A stretch of 64,000 bases of DNA from an uncultured Bacilli bacterium (GTDB taxonomy: Bacteria > Bacillota_I > Bacilli_A > RF39 > UBA660), in the NCBI GenBank assembly GCA_934177995.1, contig CAKPPW010000001.1, forward strand, positions 1-64,000, written 5' to 3'. A program made the translations under genes and the position numbers. This document shows, one piece after another, positions 22,767 to 31,555 of this stretch. The notes beneath the pieces were generated by a model. That model saw only the letters and a program-made list of their open reading frames with translations. It made no database searches and was not told the origin of the DNA. Numbering within the stretch: the first letter of the stretch is position 1; every line of letters starts with the position of its first letter.

Positions 22767-23420
22767 ATGAAAGATAGTAAAGAAAAAGATTGGTTTGATA
22801 GTCCAAGACTAGTCACTTATGTTATTATTGGGTTGTTAGTGGTGTTAATAATTTTATCACAGTCATTTGCAATTAATAGTCAGTTAGGTACTACTGATAT
22901 TATTAGATCCATTTTAAATCATAATAGTATTTATGTTTTAACATTAATCTATTTTGCTCTACTTCACTTTAAAGTAGGGAAGAAATATTTTGATCATTTA
23001 AATGTAATTATGCTTATATTCTTTGGTTTAATTACCTTAGCAAGTATGTTTACTGTATTTCAATCATTTGGCTTAGCTTCTCTTTTGCAGTTAGGAATTA
23101 ATATACTATTTACAGTTTATTTTCTATATGCCTTTATTTCAAATACAGTAATTGGTAAAGAGTTTCATTTAAGTACTAGTGTGATAGTAGAGTTAAAAAA
23201 TGAACAGTATTTCTATTTGATTACTACTTTGTTAGTTATTCATTTAGTAGTAGCTCTTATTAATTCAACATCATTTGAAAGTATAGTTATTTCTCTATTG
23301 GAAGTTTTATTCTATTTTCTATTTGCTAGATATATATCATTATATAAAGAATATGATGATATGAAAGTATCTTCTTCTAAAAAGAAAAGAATAAAAAAAG
23401 AAGAGGAGAGTGATAAATAA
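22767..23420 (+). CDS. Multi-pass membrane protein, unknown function
   Basis: A 217-residue integral membrane protein with about six hydrophobic helices (roughly 17-37, 54-68, 78-97, 103-122, 149-168, 173-190) between a short polar start and a basic C-terminal tail (SSSKKKRIKKEEESDK). No motif is recognised. The ribosome site AGAAGGTG precedes the ATG, and its stop overlaps the start of the next gene (ATAATG), so it belongs to the ezrA–pseudopilin–LysM cluster. The context suggests an envelope or division-site role, but nothing in the sequence shows a mechanism. Confidence 0.75.
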   Translation: MKDSKEKDWFDSPRLVTYVIIGLLVVLIILSQSFAINSQLGTTDIIRSILNHNSIYVLTLIYFALLHFKVGKKYFDHLNVIMLIFFGLITLASMFTVFQSFGLASLLQLGINILFTVYFLYAFISNTVIGKEFHLSTSVIVELKNEQYFYLITTLLVIHLVVALINSTSFESIVISLLEVLFYFLFARYISLYKEYDDMKVSSSKKKRIKKEEESDK

Positions 23421-23752
23421 TGAAAGATTTATTTGATGAGATAGAAATGGAAAAGAAACCACTTCCTAAGTTAAAAAAGATTAGTAAAGAGGTAACTAAG
23501 ACTAGAGAACATAACTTCTATCAAAAATTAGCTTACTTATTATTTGCTTTCTTCTTTATAATTGGTATTATTTTAGGTAATATTTTTCCAGCTTGTACGG
23601 AAACATCTACACTGTTTAAAACCTGTACTAATACAGAATATAATCTTGCTTTAACTTTAATATTTTGGTTAGTTAGTTTTGTATTTTGTTCCTTAATATA
23701 TGGTTTTGGTGAAATTATAAAACTTTTAACAATAATTAGTGAAAAGAAATAG
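23420..23752 (+). CDS. Small two-helix membrane protein, unknown function
   Basis: A 110-residue protein: a charged N-terminal segment of about 35 residues, a first helix (about 37-56), an external loop with two Cys (ACTETSTLFKTCTNTE) that could form a disulphide, and a second helix (about 72-100). The stop is followed after 9 bases by the LysM protein start. I recognise no family. The overlap with the upstream membrane-protein gene indicates coupled translation and joint function. Confidence 0.75.
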   Translation: MKDLFDEIEMEKKPLPKLKKISKEVTKTREHNFYQKLAYLLFAFFFIIGIILGNIFPACTETSTLFKTCTNTEYNLALTLIFWLVSFVFCSLIYGFGEIIKLLTIISEKK

Positions 23753-23761
23753 GTGATAGTA

Positions 23762-24715
23762 ATGATAAGAAATTTAGAAGTAAATCAATCTAAAATTATT
23801 GATTTAAATAAGAAAAAAAGATTAATGGCTCAAAGAAAAGCTAGAGCTAGAAGAAGGTTTAAGACAAGAGTAGGTATGGCTCTTTTTGCCCTTGCTATAC
23901 CAATTGGAGCTGTTTCAATAAATTCAATGAGGGAAAGTGAAGATACTAAATCAGTAGTGGAGAATATGGAAACTAATATAGCTGCTGATAATACTATTTA
24001 TGCAGATATTACTGATTTAAATGATTTGAATTTAGTACTAGTAAATGATGGTGTAAATAGTGATTTCTTTAGTTCTCTTTCGGCTAATCTTGAAGAAAAA
24101 GGTGTTTCTTTTGAAACAACAAATGATTCGGCTACTATAGAAAATATGGATGGTAGTGAGACTTATATAAGTTTTATAGACTACAATAGTGATGGTAAAA
24201 CTAAGGTTATAGGAGAATACACAGAAAGAGATAATCAAACCGATCCCTTAGCTATTGGAATTAATAGTTGTTTAAAAAGAAACAACTTAACAGATATGGA
24301 TGTTCAATGTGGAATAAAGGGAATAGATGATAATGGTTATCAAAAATTAATACCATCTTCTCTTGAAAAATCAATTGGTGATGAAGGAGCAAACAGATTT
24401 GTAACTATTGCAGTTGATGCTAATACTGATGTTGGTAAATTTTCAACTTCACTTACAGAAGGATTACTTCGTTTTCAAAATTATGTAGCTGAAGCAAATA
24501 ACTTTAATTTAATAACAAGAGTTACTGGTGGAGAAACGTTAGCAATGATTGCTCAAAAGCATGGTGTTTCTGAGACTGATTTACAGCTTTTAAATAATAT
24601 AAAAGATGGTAGAATATTTGCCGATGAGACGTTAAAAGTATCTGGTTACTCAAATGTTTTAACAGATAAACCAATGGTAATAAATAATAGTAATACTATT
24701 ACAAAATCATATTAA
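23762..24715 (+). CDS. Membrane-anchored LysM-domain protein
   Basis: A 317-residue protein with a strongly basic cytoplasmic start (KKKRLMAQRKARARRRFKTR), one membrane helix (about 38-55) and an extracellular region ending in a LysM-like domain (about 247-297: ITRVTGGETLAMIAQKHGVSETDLQLLNNIKDGRIFADETLKV). LysM domains bind N-acetylglucosamine in peptidoglycan. The middle region (about 80-240) has no recognised fold. ATG 23762 is chosen because AGGTGA at 23751-23756 precedes it; an upstream in-frame GTG at 23753 overlaps that site. It ends the ezrA cluster before a strong terminator, consistent with a wall- or septum-associated role. Confidence 0.8.
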   Translation: MIRNLEVNQSKIIDLNKKKRLMAQRKARARRRFKTRVGMALFALAIPIGAVSINSMRESEDTKSVVENMETNIAADNTIYADITDLNDLNLVLVNDGVNSDFFSSLSANLEEKGVSFETTNDSATIENMDGSETYISFIDYNSDGKTKVIGEYTERDNQTDPLAIGINSCLKRNNLTDMDVQCGIKGIDDNGYQKLIPSSLEKSIGDEGANRFVTIAVDANTDVGKFSTSLTEGLLRFQNYVAEANNFNLITRVTGGETLAMIAQKHGVSETDLQLLNNIKDGRIFADETLKVSGYSNVLTDKPMVINNSNTITKSY

Positions 24716-24740
24716 AAATACTCATTTTGTGAGTATTTTT
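24714..24740. terminator. Bidirectional terminator
   Basis: A perfect 11-bp stem AAAAATACTCA (24714-24724) / TGAGTATTTTT (24730-24740) with a 5-base loop, then more T's. It ends the ezrA cluster and the convergent GNAT gene. Confidence 0.85.
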
Positions 24741-25228
24741 TTTCTATCATTAAATCCGATATAATATACCTTTTGACTAGGATCAATAACATAACTATTA
24801 CTTTGTAATATATGATTAACTATATTATTTTCATTATTACTTATTGCAATTATGTTAGAATTAATTAATATTTTTTCATAATCTTTTAAATGGTCTTCTT
24901 GCTCCATAGTATTACCTATTAATTTATGTTTTAAAATATATAATGCTTTTTTCATATAACCTTTGTTTCTTTCTTTTTCTGTTATACCAAAGTGAATAAA
25001 TAAATTATTACTAGAAATATCTTTTGTTTCTAAAAATATGAATCCAATTGGTTTATGTGATTTATTACCATTAACTTCTCTATACTTTTGAATAAGAAAT
25101 ACAAAGGGACATCTTGGTGGTAAGTCATTATATTTTTGTAATGTTACATCTTCAAATAAGTTTATTAAGTCCCATATGTCATCTTTATTTTTATAATCTA
25201 ATAATTCTAAATTTAACCATTCATACAT
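24722..25228 (-). CDS. GNAT-family acetyltransferase-like protein
   Basis: A 168-residue protein with the GNAT core: KPIGFIFLETKD as the beta-4 region and FIHFGITEKERNKGYMKKALYIL as the acetyl-CoA motif A, where the R/Q-x-x-G-x-G/A element reads RNKGYM. The second Gly of the pyrophosphate loop is replaced by Met, which weakens the assignment slightly. A later ISNNENNIVNHILQSNSYV matches the usual N-x-x-x-I/A-helix and GF-type end. Substrate unknown. AAGGTG precedes the start, and the gene follows the DUF3048 gene by 17 bases on the same strand. Confidence 0.75.
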   Translation of the reverse strand: MYEWLNLELLDYKNKDDIWDLINLFEDVTLQKYNDLPPRCPFVFLIQKYREVNGNKSHKPIGFIFLETKDISSNNLFIHFGITEKERNKGYMKKALYILKHKLIGNTMEQEDHLKDYEKILINSNIIAISNNENNIVNHILQSNSYVIDPSQKVYYIGFNDRKKILTK

Positions 25229-25245
25229 ACTACTACACCTTACTA

Positions 25246-26310
25246 CTACTCAAATGATGGAGTCATATTAACAGGTTCTATTTGAATGAAGGTATTTCCA
25301 TCATTTAGTCTAACTCTACTACCATCCATATAATTATAGATGGTTTTACCACTTCTTGAATCTTTCTTAGCAGTTATTGGTATGGCATATCCATTTGTTA
25401 TATAATATGCTTCTTTAGTACCTGTTGTATCTAAGTCTTGCCTACCATAATTATCTAAAGTTTTATTTCTAACCTTGATAATAATAATATTTTTATAATG
25501 ATATTGTTCTTTACTATCTCTATCTATATGAGCATTATGATTCATATATCTTAGATAAACTTTTTTCTCACTATCATATGCATAACTTCTTGTTTGACTG
25601 TTAGAATAGAGAATAGTTACTTTATTAGCTTGTACCAAACCAGTGTCGCAATCAGTATCAGTACAATTCTTATTTTTAATTTTAGTTAAGTCTACAGTGT
25701 CACTAGTTATTGGTAGAGCTTCCCATTCATCGGTAGTTGTTTGGTAGCCAAGATTTTCAGCACTTTTATATAAAGTTTCTATGTTAGTAAAAACATTATG
25801 TGGAGCAGCAATCTTTCTATCACGCCAGTAAGCACTATCTACATATAATCCATTGATATTATTTATTCTTAAAGACTTGATATCATTTTCAGCAAAAGTA
25901 CTCCAACCATAGTGGGCATAAAGTGAATCATATTCTAAAGCATAATCTAAAAAGTAATGTCTAGAACTTCTAACTGGTCCTATTAATGCTGTGTTGGTAT
26001 CTTTAAATATAGCCATCATTCTAGTAAGACCACCTTCTACTATTGCTTCATAAGTTACAAAAGCATCTTGTAATCCTACTTGAGAAGAGTAACCAACATT
26101 ATTGTCTATCATAACAGCAATTGGTCTTTTATTACTATCTTCATCATATATAGTTAATTTTTTCTTTTCTGTTTTAGTTGTATTAATATCAGTAAATGGA
26201 ATTTTTATCTCAATTTTATTAGTTGTTGCTAGATATACTAATATAATAATTATTATAATGAAGAGTATAATAAAGGTAATAATCTTTTTTCTTTTCTTCT
26301 TCTTTTTCAT
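25246..26310 (-). CDS. DUF3048 (YerB-like) membrane-anchored protein
   Basis: A 354-residue protein with a Lys-rich start and one hydrophobic anchor (about residues 10-27), then an extracellular two-part DUF3048 domain. Typical sequences are RPIAVMIDNNVGYSSQVGLQDAFVTYEAIVEGGLTRMMAIF, GPVRSSRHYFLDYALEYDSLYAHYGWS and, near the end, KIYNYMDGSRVRLNDGNTFIQI. YerB of Bacillus lacks a lipobox here, so anchoring is by the N-terminal helix. Function in the family is unknown. GGAGG precedes the ATG. In Bacillus yerB lies near pcrA–ligA, which are also in this window but 32 kb away. Confidence 0.9.
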   Translation of the reverse strand: MKKKKKRKKIITFIILFIIIIIILVYLATTNKIEIKIPFTDINTTKTEKKKLTIYDEDSNKRPIAVMIDNNVGYSSQVGLQDAFVTYEAIVEGGLTRMMAIFKDTNTALIGPVRSSRHYFLDYALEYDSLYAHYGWSTFAENDIKSLRINNINGLYVDSAYWRDRKIAAPHNVFTNIETLYKSAENLGYQTTTDEWEALPITSDTVDLTKIKNKNCTDTDCDTGLVQANKVTILYSNSQTRSYAYDSEKKVYLRYMNHNAHIDRDSKEQYHYKNIIIIKVRNKTLDNYGRQDLDTTGTKEAYYITNGYAIPITAKKDSRSGKTIYNYMDGSRVRLNDGNTFIQIEPVNMTPSFE

Positions 26311-26388
26311 AAATCCTCCATCTTTATCTAAAGTTTATCATAAAGTGTTAAATAAGAAAATAAATTTCTAAAAAATCTTGTAATCTTA

Positions 26389-26397
26389 TGATACAAT
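26389..26397 (+). promoter_or_regulatory. Extended -10 promoter for the secreted nuclease
   Basis: TGA directly followed by TACAAT (26392-26397), 22 bases before the start codon; no clear -35. Confidence 0.45.
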
Positions 26398-26418
26398 AAA
26401 TAAGGAAAGGATGGTTTG

Positions 26419-27129
26419 ATGAGTAGAAAGAATAAAAAGTTATTAACGTCACTGTTAAGTTTAATTGTCTTAATAGCAGTAGTAAGTTATCAATATATAT
26501 TACCATCTTATGCTTATAAAGATGATAGTAATAATACGAGTGATGTTATTAATATACCAAGTTATGATAATGAACCTTATAAAGAGGTAAATAATAATAA
26601 ACCAACATTCACAGATAGTGAAAAAGAGTTGACAGAAGAGGAAGAATATAGTGATTTAGATTCTTTAGGTAGAGTAGGAGTAGCTTTTGCTCTTGTTAGT
26701 AAAAGTACAATGCCTACTACTAAAAGAGGTAGTATTGGTATGATTAAGCCAGCTGGATGGCATACAGTTAAGTATGATTTTGTTGATGGAAAATATTTAT
26801 ATAATAGATGTCATTTAATCGCCCATCAATTAACAGGGCAAAATGCTAATCCCAAAAATTTAATGACTTGTACTAGAAGTATGAATGTAGATGGAATGTT
26901 ACCTTTTGAGAATAGAGTAGCTAATTATATAAAAGAGACTAATAATCATGTTTTATATAGAGTAACCCCTGTTTTTGATGGTGATAATTTAGTAGCAAAT
27001 GGAGCATATATGGAAGCATATTCAATTGAGGATAAGGGAAAGTTATCATTTAATGTTTATGTATATAATGTTCAAAAAGGTGTTACTATAGATTATAAAA
27101 CAGGAGAAAGTAAATTAGAGGAGGAGTAA
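26419..27129 (+). CDS. Secreted/anchored DNA/RNA non-specific endonuclease
   Basis: A 236-residue protein with a signal/anchor helix (about 9-30), a linker rich in Asn/Glu, and a beta-beta-alpha-metal nuclease domain. The active-site region reads YLYNRCHLIAHQLTGQNANPKNLMTCTRSMN: His132 corresponds to the general base of the DRGH motif, and the downstream Asn residues to the metal site. This is the EndA/streptodornase arrangement, used for DNA uptake or nutrient scavenging outside the cell. The D-R-G-H motif is altered to N-R-C-H, which occurs in family members but should be noted. AAGGAAAGGATGG precedes ATG 26419. It is followed 3 bases later by pta. Confidence 0.88.
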   Translation: MSRKNKKLLTSLLSLIVLIAVVSYQYILPSYAYKDDSNNTSDVINIPSYDNEPYKEVNNNKPTFTDSEKELTEEEEYSDLDSLGRVGVAFALVSKSTMPTTKRGSIGMIKPAGWHTVKYDFVDGKYLYNRCHLIAHQLTGQNANPKNLMTCTRSMNVDGMLPFENRVANYIKETNNHVLYRVTPVFDGDNLVANGAYMEAYSIEDKGKLSFNVYVYNVQKGVTIDYKTGESKLEEE

Positions 27130-27132
27130 GAT

Positions 27133-28140
27133 ATGGATTTTATAGAAAAGATAATTGATAGAGTAAAGAAAAATGAGAAGAAAAAAATAGTTTTACCAGA
27201 AACAGACGATATTAGAACTTTAGAAGCTGCAGCTATCACTGTTAGGGAAAATATTGCGGATATTTATTTGATTGGTAAGGAAGAAGATATTTTATCTTTA
27301 GCAAGAAAGAACAATATTTCGCTTGATGGATGTAAGATAATAGAACCAGTTAAGTTTGCTGACTTTGATTTATGTGTTAATACTTATTATGAATTAAGAA
27401 AGAAAAAGGGAATGACTCTTGATAAAGCTAGGGAAATACTTGCTAATGACTATCCTTATTTTGGAGCTATGCTTGTTAAACTTAATTATGCTGATGGAAT
27501 GGTTAGTGGGGCAGTTCACTCTAGTTCTGATACTTTACGTGTAGCTTTACAAATTATTAAGACAGCACCTAATACTAAGACAGCATCATCTTTCTTTTTG
27601 ATGGATACTCCACAAAAGCAGTATGGTTCTAATGGAGTATTTATCTATTCAGATTGTGGATTAAATCAAAATCCTACTAGTGAACAATTAGTAGATATTG
27701 CTAAAAGTAGTGCTGAAAGTTTTGAATTATTAGTAGAAGATACACCGAAAGTAGCTTTTCTATCTCATTCTACTTATGGATCTTCAAAATGTCCTGATAG
27801 TGAAAAAGTAGTAAAAGCGGTAGAACTTGCTAAGGAAAGCTTAAAAGATATCACTTTAGATGGTGAATTACAGTTTGATGCTGCTATTGTTAAAGAAATA
27901 GGAGAGCGAAAAGCACCTGGTTCAAAAGTAGCAGGTTATGCCAATGTCTTAGTATTTCCAGATTTAGATGCTGGTAATATTGCTTATAAGATAACCGAAA
28001 GACTAGGACTAGCTAAAGCTTATGGGCCAGTTACTCAAGGACTTGCTAAACCAATAAATGATTTATCTAGAGGATGTAATGCTAGTGATATAGTTGGAGT
28101 AATTGCTATTACTGCTTTACAGTCTTCTGCTATAAAATAA
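27133..28140 (+). CDS. pta: Phosphate acetyltransferase
   Basis: Interconverts acetyl-CoA and acetyl phosphate, the first step of acetate and ATP formation in fermentation. The 335-residue length fits the short, single-domain Pta class. Typical runs are MVSGAVHSSSDTLRVALQIIKT (about residues 120-141), SSFFLMD, and PGSKVAGYANVLVFPDLDAGNIAYKITERLGLAKAYGPVTQGLAKPINDLSRGC near the C-terminus, which holds the CoA-binding and catalytic Ser/Arg region. GAGGAGG precedes the ATG, only 3 bases after the nuclease stop. No acetate kinase gene is in the window. Confidence 0.96.
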   Translation: MDFIEKIIDRVKKNEKKKIVLPETDDIRTLEAAAITVRENIADIYLIGKEEDILSLARKNNISLDGCKIIEPVKFADFDLCVNTYYELRKKKGMTLDKAREILANDYPYFGAMLVKLNYADGMVSGAVHSSSDTLRVALQIIKTAPNTKTASSFFLMDTPQKQYGSNGVFIYSDCGLNQNPTSEQLVDIAKSSAESFELLVEDTPKVAFLSHSTYGSSKCPDSEKVVKAVELAKESLKDITLDGELQFDAAIVKEIGERKAPGSKVAGYANVLVFPDLDAGNIAYKITERLGLAKAYGPVTQGLAKPINDLSRGCNASDIVGVIAITALQSSAIK

Positions 28141-28148
28141 TTAATTAG

Positions 28149-28184
28149 AAACATCTAGTAGTTTATAATATTAGATGTTTTTTT
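28149..28184 (+). terminator. Rho-independent terminator after pta
   Basis: A 9-bp stem AAACATCTA (28149-28157) / TAGATGTTT (28172-28180) with a 14-base loop, followed by TTTT. Confidence 0.75.
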
Positions 28185-28300
28185 GTATTATGATGGCTAT
28201 TTAGGTATTTAATTTACACATAATAACATAATTTTATAAAAAACATAATTGGTTAAATGTTATAATATAGATAAATAATTATATCGTAAGGTGGTAGAAT

Positions 28301-28645
28301 ATGAATATAGAGCAAAAGAATCAATTAATAGAGCAGTACATTAACGAACTTGCTTTAAGTATTAATTCTAAATATATAGGTTTAATAGATGATGAAAAGA
28401 AAAAAAGAGCAGTAGAAATGTTTAAAGATTCAAATGATGCCTTGAAATCAGAAATAATTCCTAAAATTAATGAAATTGCTAATCAAATGATAGAGAATTT
28501 TATTAAGTTTCAAAAACGGTTAGCAGAGTTTACAGGAAATGGGCAGCATAAAAATTTGGAAGGGGTGGCTTCTTTACAACTAAATACTAGTGAAAATGGA
28601 AGCATGGGCACCATTTGGAGAAGGAAGAAATGGTTTATTTACTAA
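28301..28645 (+). pseudogene. Helical protein truncated by fusion into an aldo/keto reductase remnant
   Basis: A 114-codon frame with a good start (AAGGTGG before ATG 28301, TGTTATAAT extended -10 at 28258-28266). The first ~95 residues are helical and charged and recognised by no family. The last ~20 residues (NTSENGSMGTIWRRKKWFIY) are simply the out-of-frame reading of the aldo/keto reductase sequence that begins at about 28590. The natural 3' part of this gene has therefore been lost at a junction near 28580-28596, and its present C-terminus is an accident. It may still be translated. Confidence 0.6.
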
Positions 28646-28949
28646 TGAGGTATTAGTTAGTATTGGTAAAAAATATAATAAGTCTTCCGCTCAAGTAATG
28701 CTTAGATGGCTAATCCAAAGAGGAGTTATTATCGCTTGTAAATCAACTTATATAGAAAGAATGAAAGAAAACTTTAATGTATTTGATTTTGAACTATCAG
28801 AAGATGATATGCAAGAGATTAGTAAATTAGATACAAGTAATAGTTTGTTCTTTAATCATCAAGATCCTAAGATGGTTGAATGGTTTGATAATATTGTAAA
28901 ATCAAGAAGAGAAAATGAAGACTGTCGTAATGACAAGAAAAACTGGTAA
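28590..28949 (+). pseudogene. Aldo/keto reductase, C-terminal remnant
   Basis: A 119-codon frame starting with EAWAPFGEGRNGLFTNEVLVSIGKKY, then SSAQVMLRWLIQRGVIIACKS and the C-terminal helix FELSEDDMQEISKLDTSNSLFFNHQDP. These are the last ~110 residues of an aldo/keto reductase of ~280; the N-terminal TIM-barrel strands with the catalytic Tyr/His/Asp/Lys are gone. A GTG at 28590 could open it, but without the catalytic half it cannot be an enzyme. It is followed 11 bases later by a flavodoxin gene, a common partner of this reductase type in anaerobes, so both probably come from one degraded redox operon. Confidence 0.85.
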
Positions 28950-28960
28950 GGAGATTTATA

Positions 28961-29583
28961 ATGAAAAAAAGTATAACTATAATCTTAGTAATATTATTAA
29001 TTGTTATAATTGGAGCCAGTTCTTACTATGTCTTAAATGGAAATAATAAGACTAATCAAAATAGTGGTACATCTACTTCTGGTAATGATACCACCTCTTC
29101 TAATAAAAAAATTCTAGTAGTATATTATTCTGCTCAAAGTCATACTGAATCAGTTGCTAAAAAGATTGCAGGTAATTTAATGCTGATATTTTTGAAATAG
29201 TACCAAAAGATGTATATACATCAGATGATTTAGATTGGACAAATGCTAAATCAAGAGTATCAAGAGAACATGATGACGAATCTTTAAGAAATGTTGAACT
29301 TGAAAGTACTGAAGTAGCTAATTGGGATAGTTATGATACTGTTTTAATTGGTTATCCTATATGGTGGGGAATAGCTGCTTGGCCAGTAAATACATTTGTT
29401 AAAGCTAATAACTTTGCTGGAAAGACAGTTATACCATTTTGTACATCAGCATCGTCTGATATCGGTAATAGTGGAAAACTATTAGAGAAAGAGGCAGGTA
29501 GTGGTAATTGGCTTGAAGGTCAGAGATTCTCATCAAATCCAACGGATAAAGATATTAAAACATTTATAGGTATAAATTATTAA
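28961..29583 (+). pseudogene. Membrane-anchored flavodoxin, frameshifted
   Basis: The first 79 codons give a signal/anchor (about 4-26), a Ser/Thr/Asn linker and the flavodoxin FMN-phosphate loop LVVYYSAQSHTESVAKKIAG. Then the frame runs into a stop at 29200. The next frame resumes exactly at NADIFEIVPKDVYT (from about 29180) and continues with DTVLIGYPIWWG, VIPFCTSASSDIG and a natural TAA at 29581-29583. The loss of a single A in GGTAATTTAATGC explains it. The two pieces together form a full flavodoxin of about 207 residues. It is either a real frameshift or a sequencing or assembly error; the adjacent broken reductase favours real decay. Confidence 0.85.
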
Positions 29584-29765
29584 TTGCTAATATAAATATA
29601 TTTTTGTTATTTATAGTGAGCATCAGTGTCAATTGTTAAAAATATGTTGCAAAATTTTTAAGAATAAGGATTATTTTTCACTACTAATAAGTTTAGTTTT
29701 TGTAGTAAATTATGGTATGATTAATGAGAAGGACTAGCAAACAATTAAAGAAAAGAGGATAATAT

Positions 29766-31088
29766 ATGCAGTTAGAAGATACCATTAAACAATTAATGAT
29801 TGGTAAAAATTATGATGAAAAACTAATTGAGAATACTATAGAATTGTTACCGGAAATGATAAGTATTTTTGGCAAAGAAAAAACAGTCAAGTTTTTTGAA
29901 GAATATAATTTTGTACCAAGAAATAGAATAGGAAAGAACAGTGGTGCAACATATAAAGAAGAAAAGAAAATTGAATTTGATTGGTCTTGTAAAAGTAAAC
30001 ATGAAGCATTAAACTTGTTAATACATGAAGCTGGTCATGCAATTGGTTAATTAGAAACAGAAAAAAATCATTTTTTAATGGAAGGGTATAAATATCGGGA
30101 GTCTTTCTTAAATAAAATAGAAGAGGCTGTAGTTAGTAAAAGACAAGATGAATTAGAATATGGTGATACGAATTATACATATGTGACTATAAATAATAGA
30201 GAAAACGGGGAAGAGTTTCATCTTAATGATTTTAAAACTCAACCTTCAGGTAAATATACGATAAATAAAGTTTTTTATCAAAACTTAATGATGATATTAG
30301 GTAAAAATAGATATTTAATTGATACATTAATGTATGCAGATAATATTGATAGCAAAAATGATATTTTAAATAGAATAATAGAGATAACAGAAAATACCTT
30401 AAATGAAAAAGAATTAACTGCTCTTAAAGATTGTATTAACGTATTTACATTAAATTATTCATATCATGAAGATAAAACAACTGTTGAAGACTATTTAAAA
30501 AATAAGAAAAAATTTGATGAACAACTTAGTGAGGAAGAATATAAAAATCTTTTAGTTGAAAATTTTCCTAAAAATACAAAGTATGCAATAGAAAGGCATT
30601 TACTATCAAAAAATATATATGAATCAGTAGACGAATTGTGTGGAATTACCCTAGATGTTATTATAAGAAATTTTTCTGATAATGAACACAATGATTTTGA
30701 TAACATAAAGGATACTTGTGAATACTTTTCTAAAATTTATAATACAAGTGACCAAAATTTTGAAAAAACAGAAATTCTTAAAGAATTATTTATAGAAAAC
30801 GTAGTAAAAATTAATCCAACTATATACTATGATTTTATTGATGTATTTAGTAAAATTATAGCATCTAATGATTTTAAACAAGAGTATTTAGATAAAATGA
30901 TTTATGATAAAGAAAAAGAAATAATTTCTATTGATGAATTAAGCAATTTTGCTATTAACAAAGAACCAATATATTCTGATGATGTAATTGTATTTGGTGG
31001 TCAAGTGTTTGGAAATGTTAAACCAATAGGTTATGAATTAAAATTATCATCAGTTAATAAGTCTGATTTGCAAGAGAAAAAATACTAA
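29766..31088 (+). pseudogene. Zinc metallopeptidase-like protein with an in-frame stop right after HEAGH
   Basis: From ATG 29766 the frame encodes 94 residues ending LLIHEAGHAIG, then TAA at 30048-30050. The same frame continues without interruption (LETEKNHFLMEGYKYRESFLNKIEEAVVSKRQDELEYG...) to 31088. The intact product would be about 440 residues with an HExxH zinc motif at about 87-91 and a downstream Glu-rich helix (NKIEEAVVSKRQ) that could give the third ligand. Translation restarting at ATG 30078 would give a 336-residue protein without the active site. No signal peptide is visible. The family is not identified beyond HExxH. A single nonsense mutation is the simplest explanation. Confidence 0.75.
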
Positions 31089-31160
31089 TATTGATAATTA
31101 ATTATTATTTTGAAACAAATATATGTTTTATAATATAAATATATATAAGGAGTTAACAAA

Positions 31161-31478
31161 ATGAAAATTTTATCTGAAAAACTAATAGATGCTGGTTGTG
31201 GAAAAAAATATGATGAAGGATATAGAATTGTATATTTTGAAAAAGATAATAGGTATTCGCTTGGTGCTTATTGTAAAACAATAGAAGGATTTATGATTGG
31301 CTTTGCTGATTGTAATCCAATTATTGATGAGGATGATATCCCTTCTTTTACTTCTGTAGATGATATTTTGAATAGGTCTTTAAATTTATGTGATGATGTC
31401 ATTCGAGTATCAATTTACAAGACAGATGGAACGTTAATTGCTACAAAAGAAAGAAAAAATTTAAATAAATCTAAGTAA
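31161..31478 (+). CDS. Small protein of unknown function
   Basis: A 105-residue cytosolic-type protein with no membrane segment. It contains four Cys (AGCGKKYDEG, AYCKT, ADCNP, NLCDD), an alternating strand pattern (YRIVYFEKDNRYSLGAYCKT, IGFADCNPIID) and an acidic middle. I recognise no family. AAGGAG lies 8 bases before the ATG. It sits alone between the broken metallopeptidase and a terminator, and its base composition is like its neighbours. It may belong to the same accessory region. Confidence 0.65.
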   Translation: MKILSEKLIDAGCGKKYDEGYRIVYFEKDNRYSLGAYCKTIEGFMIGFADCNPIIDEDDIPSFTSVDDILNRSLNLCDDVIRVSIYKTDGTLIATKERKNLNKSK

Positions 31479-31522
31479 AGTTACTTATTTAATTATCCTG
31501 TTATTATTGTGATTAAAATTGT

Positions 31523-31553
31523 CTAGTAAACATAAAATTTACTAGGTGTTTTT
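31523..31553 (+). terminator. Terminator-like hairpin overlapping the amidase ribosome site
   Basis: A perfect 8-bp stem CTAGTAAA (31523-31530) / TTTACTAG (31538-31545) is followed by GTGTTTTTA. AGGTG at 31544-31548, the only ribosome-site candidate for the amidase at 31556, shares its first two bases with the 3' arm. Confidence 0.6.
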
Positions 31554-31555
31554 AT

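Noticed and set aside
30048..30050. Recoding of TAA as an amino acid in the metallopeptidase
   Set aside because: TAA is the normal stop of most genes here and no recoding signal is visible; a nonsense mutation is simpler.
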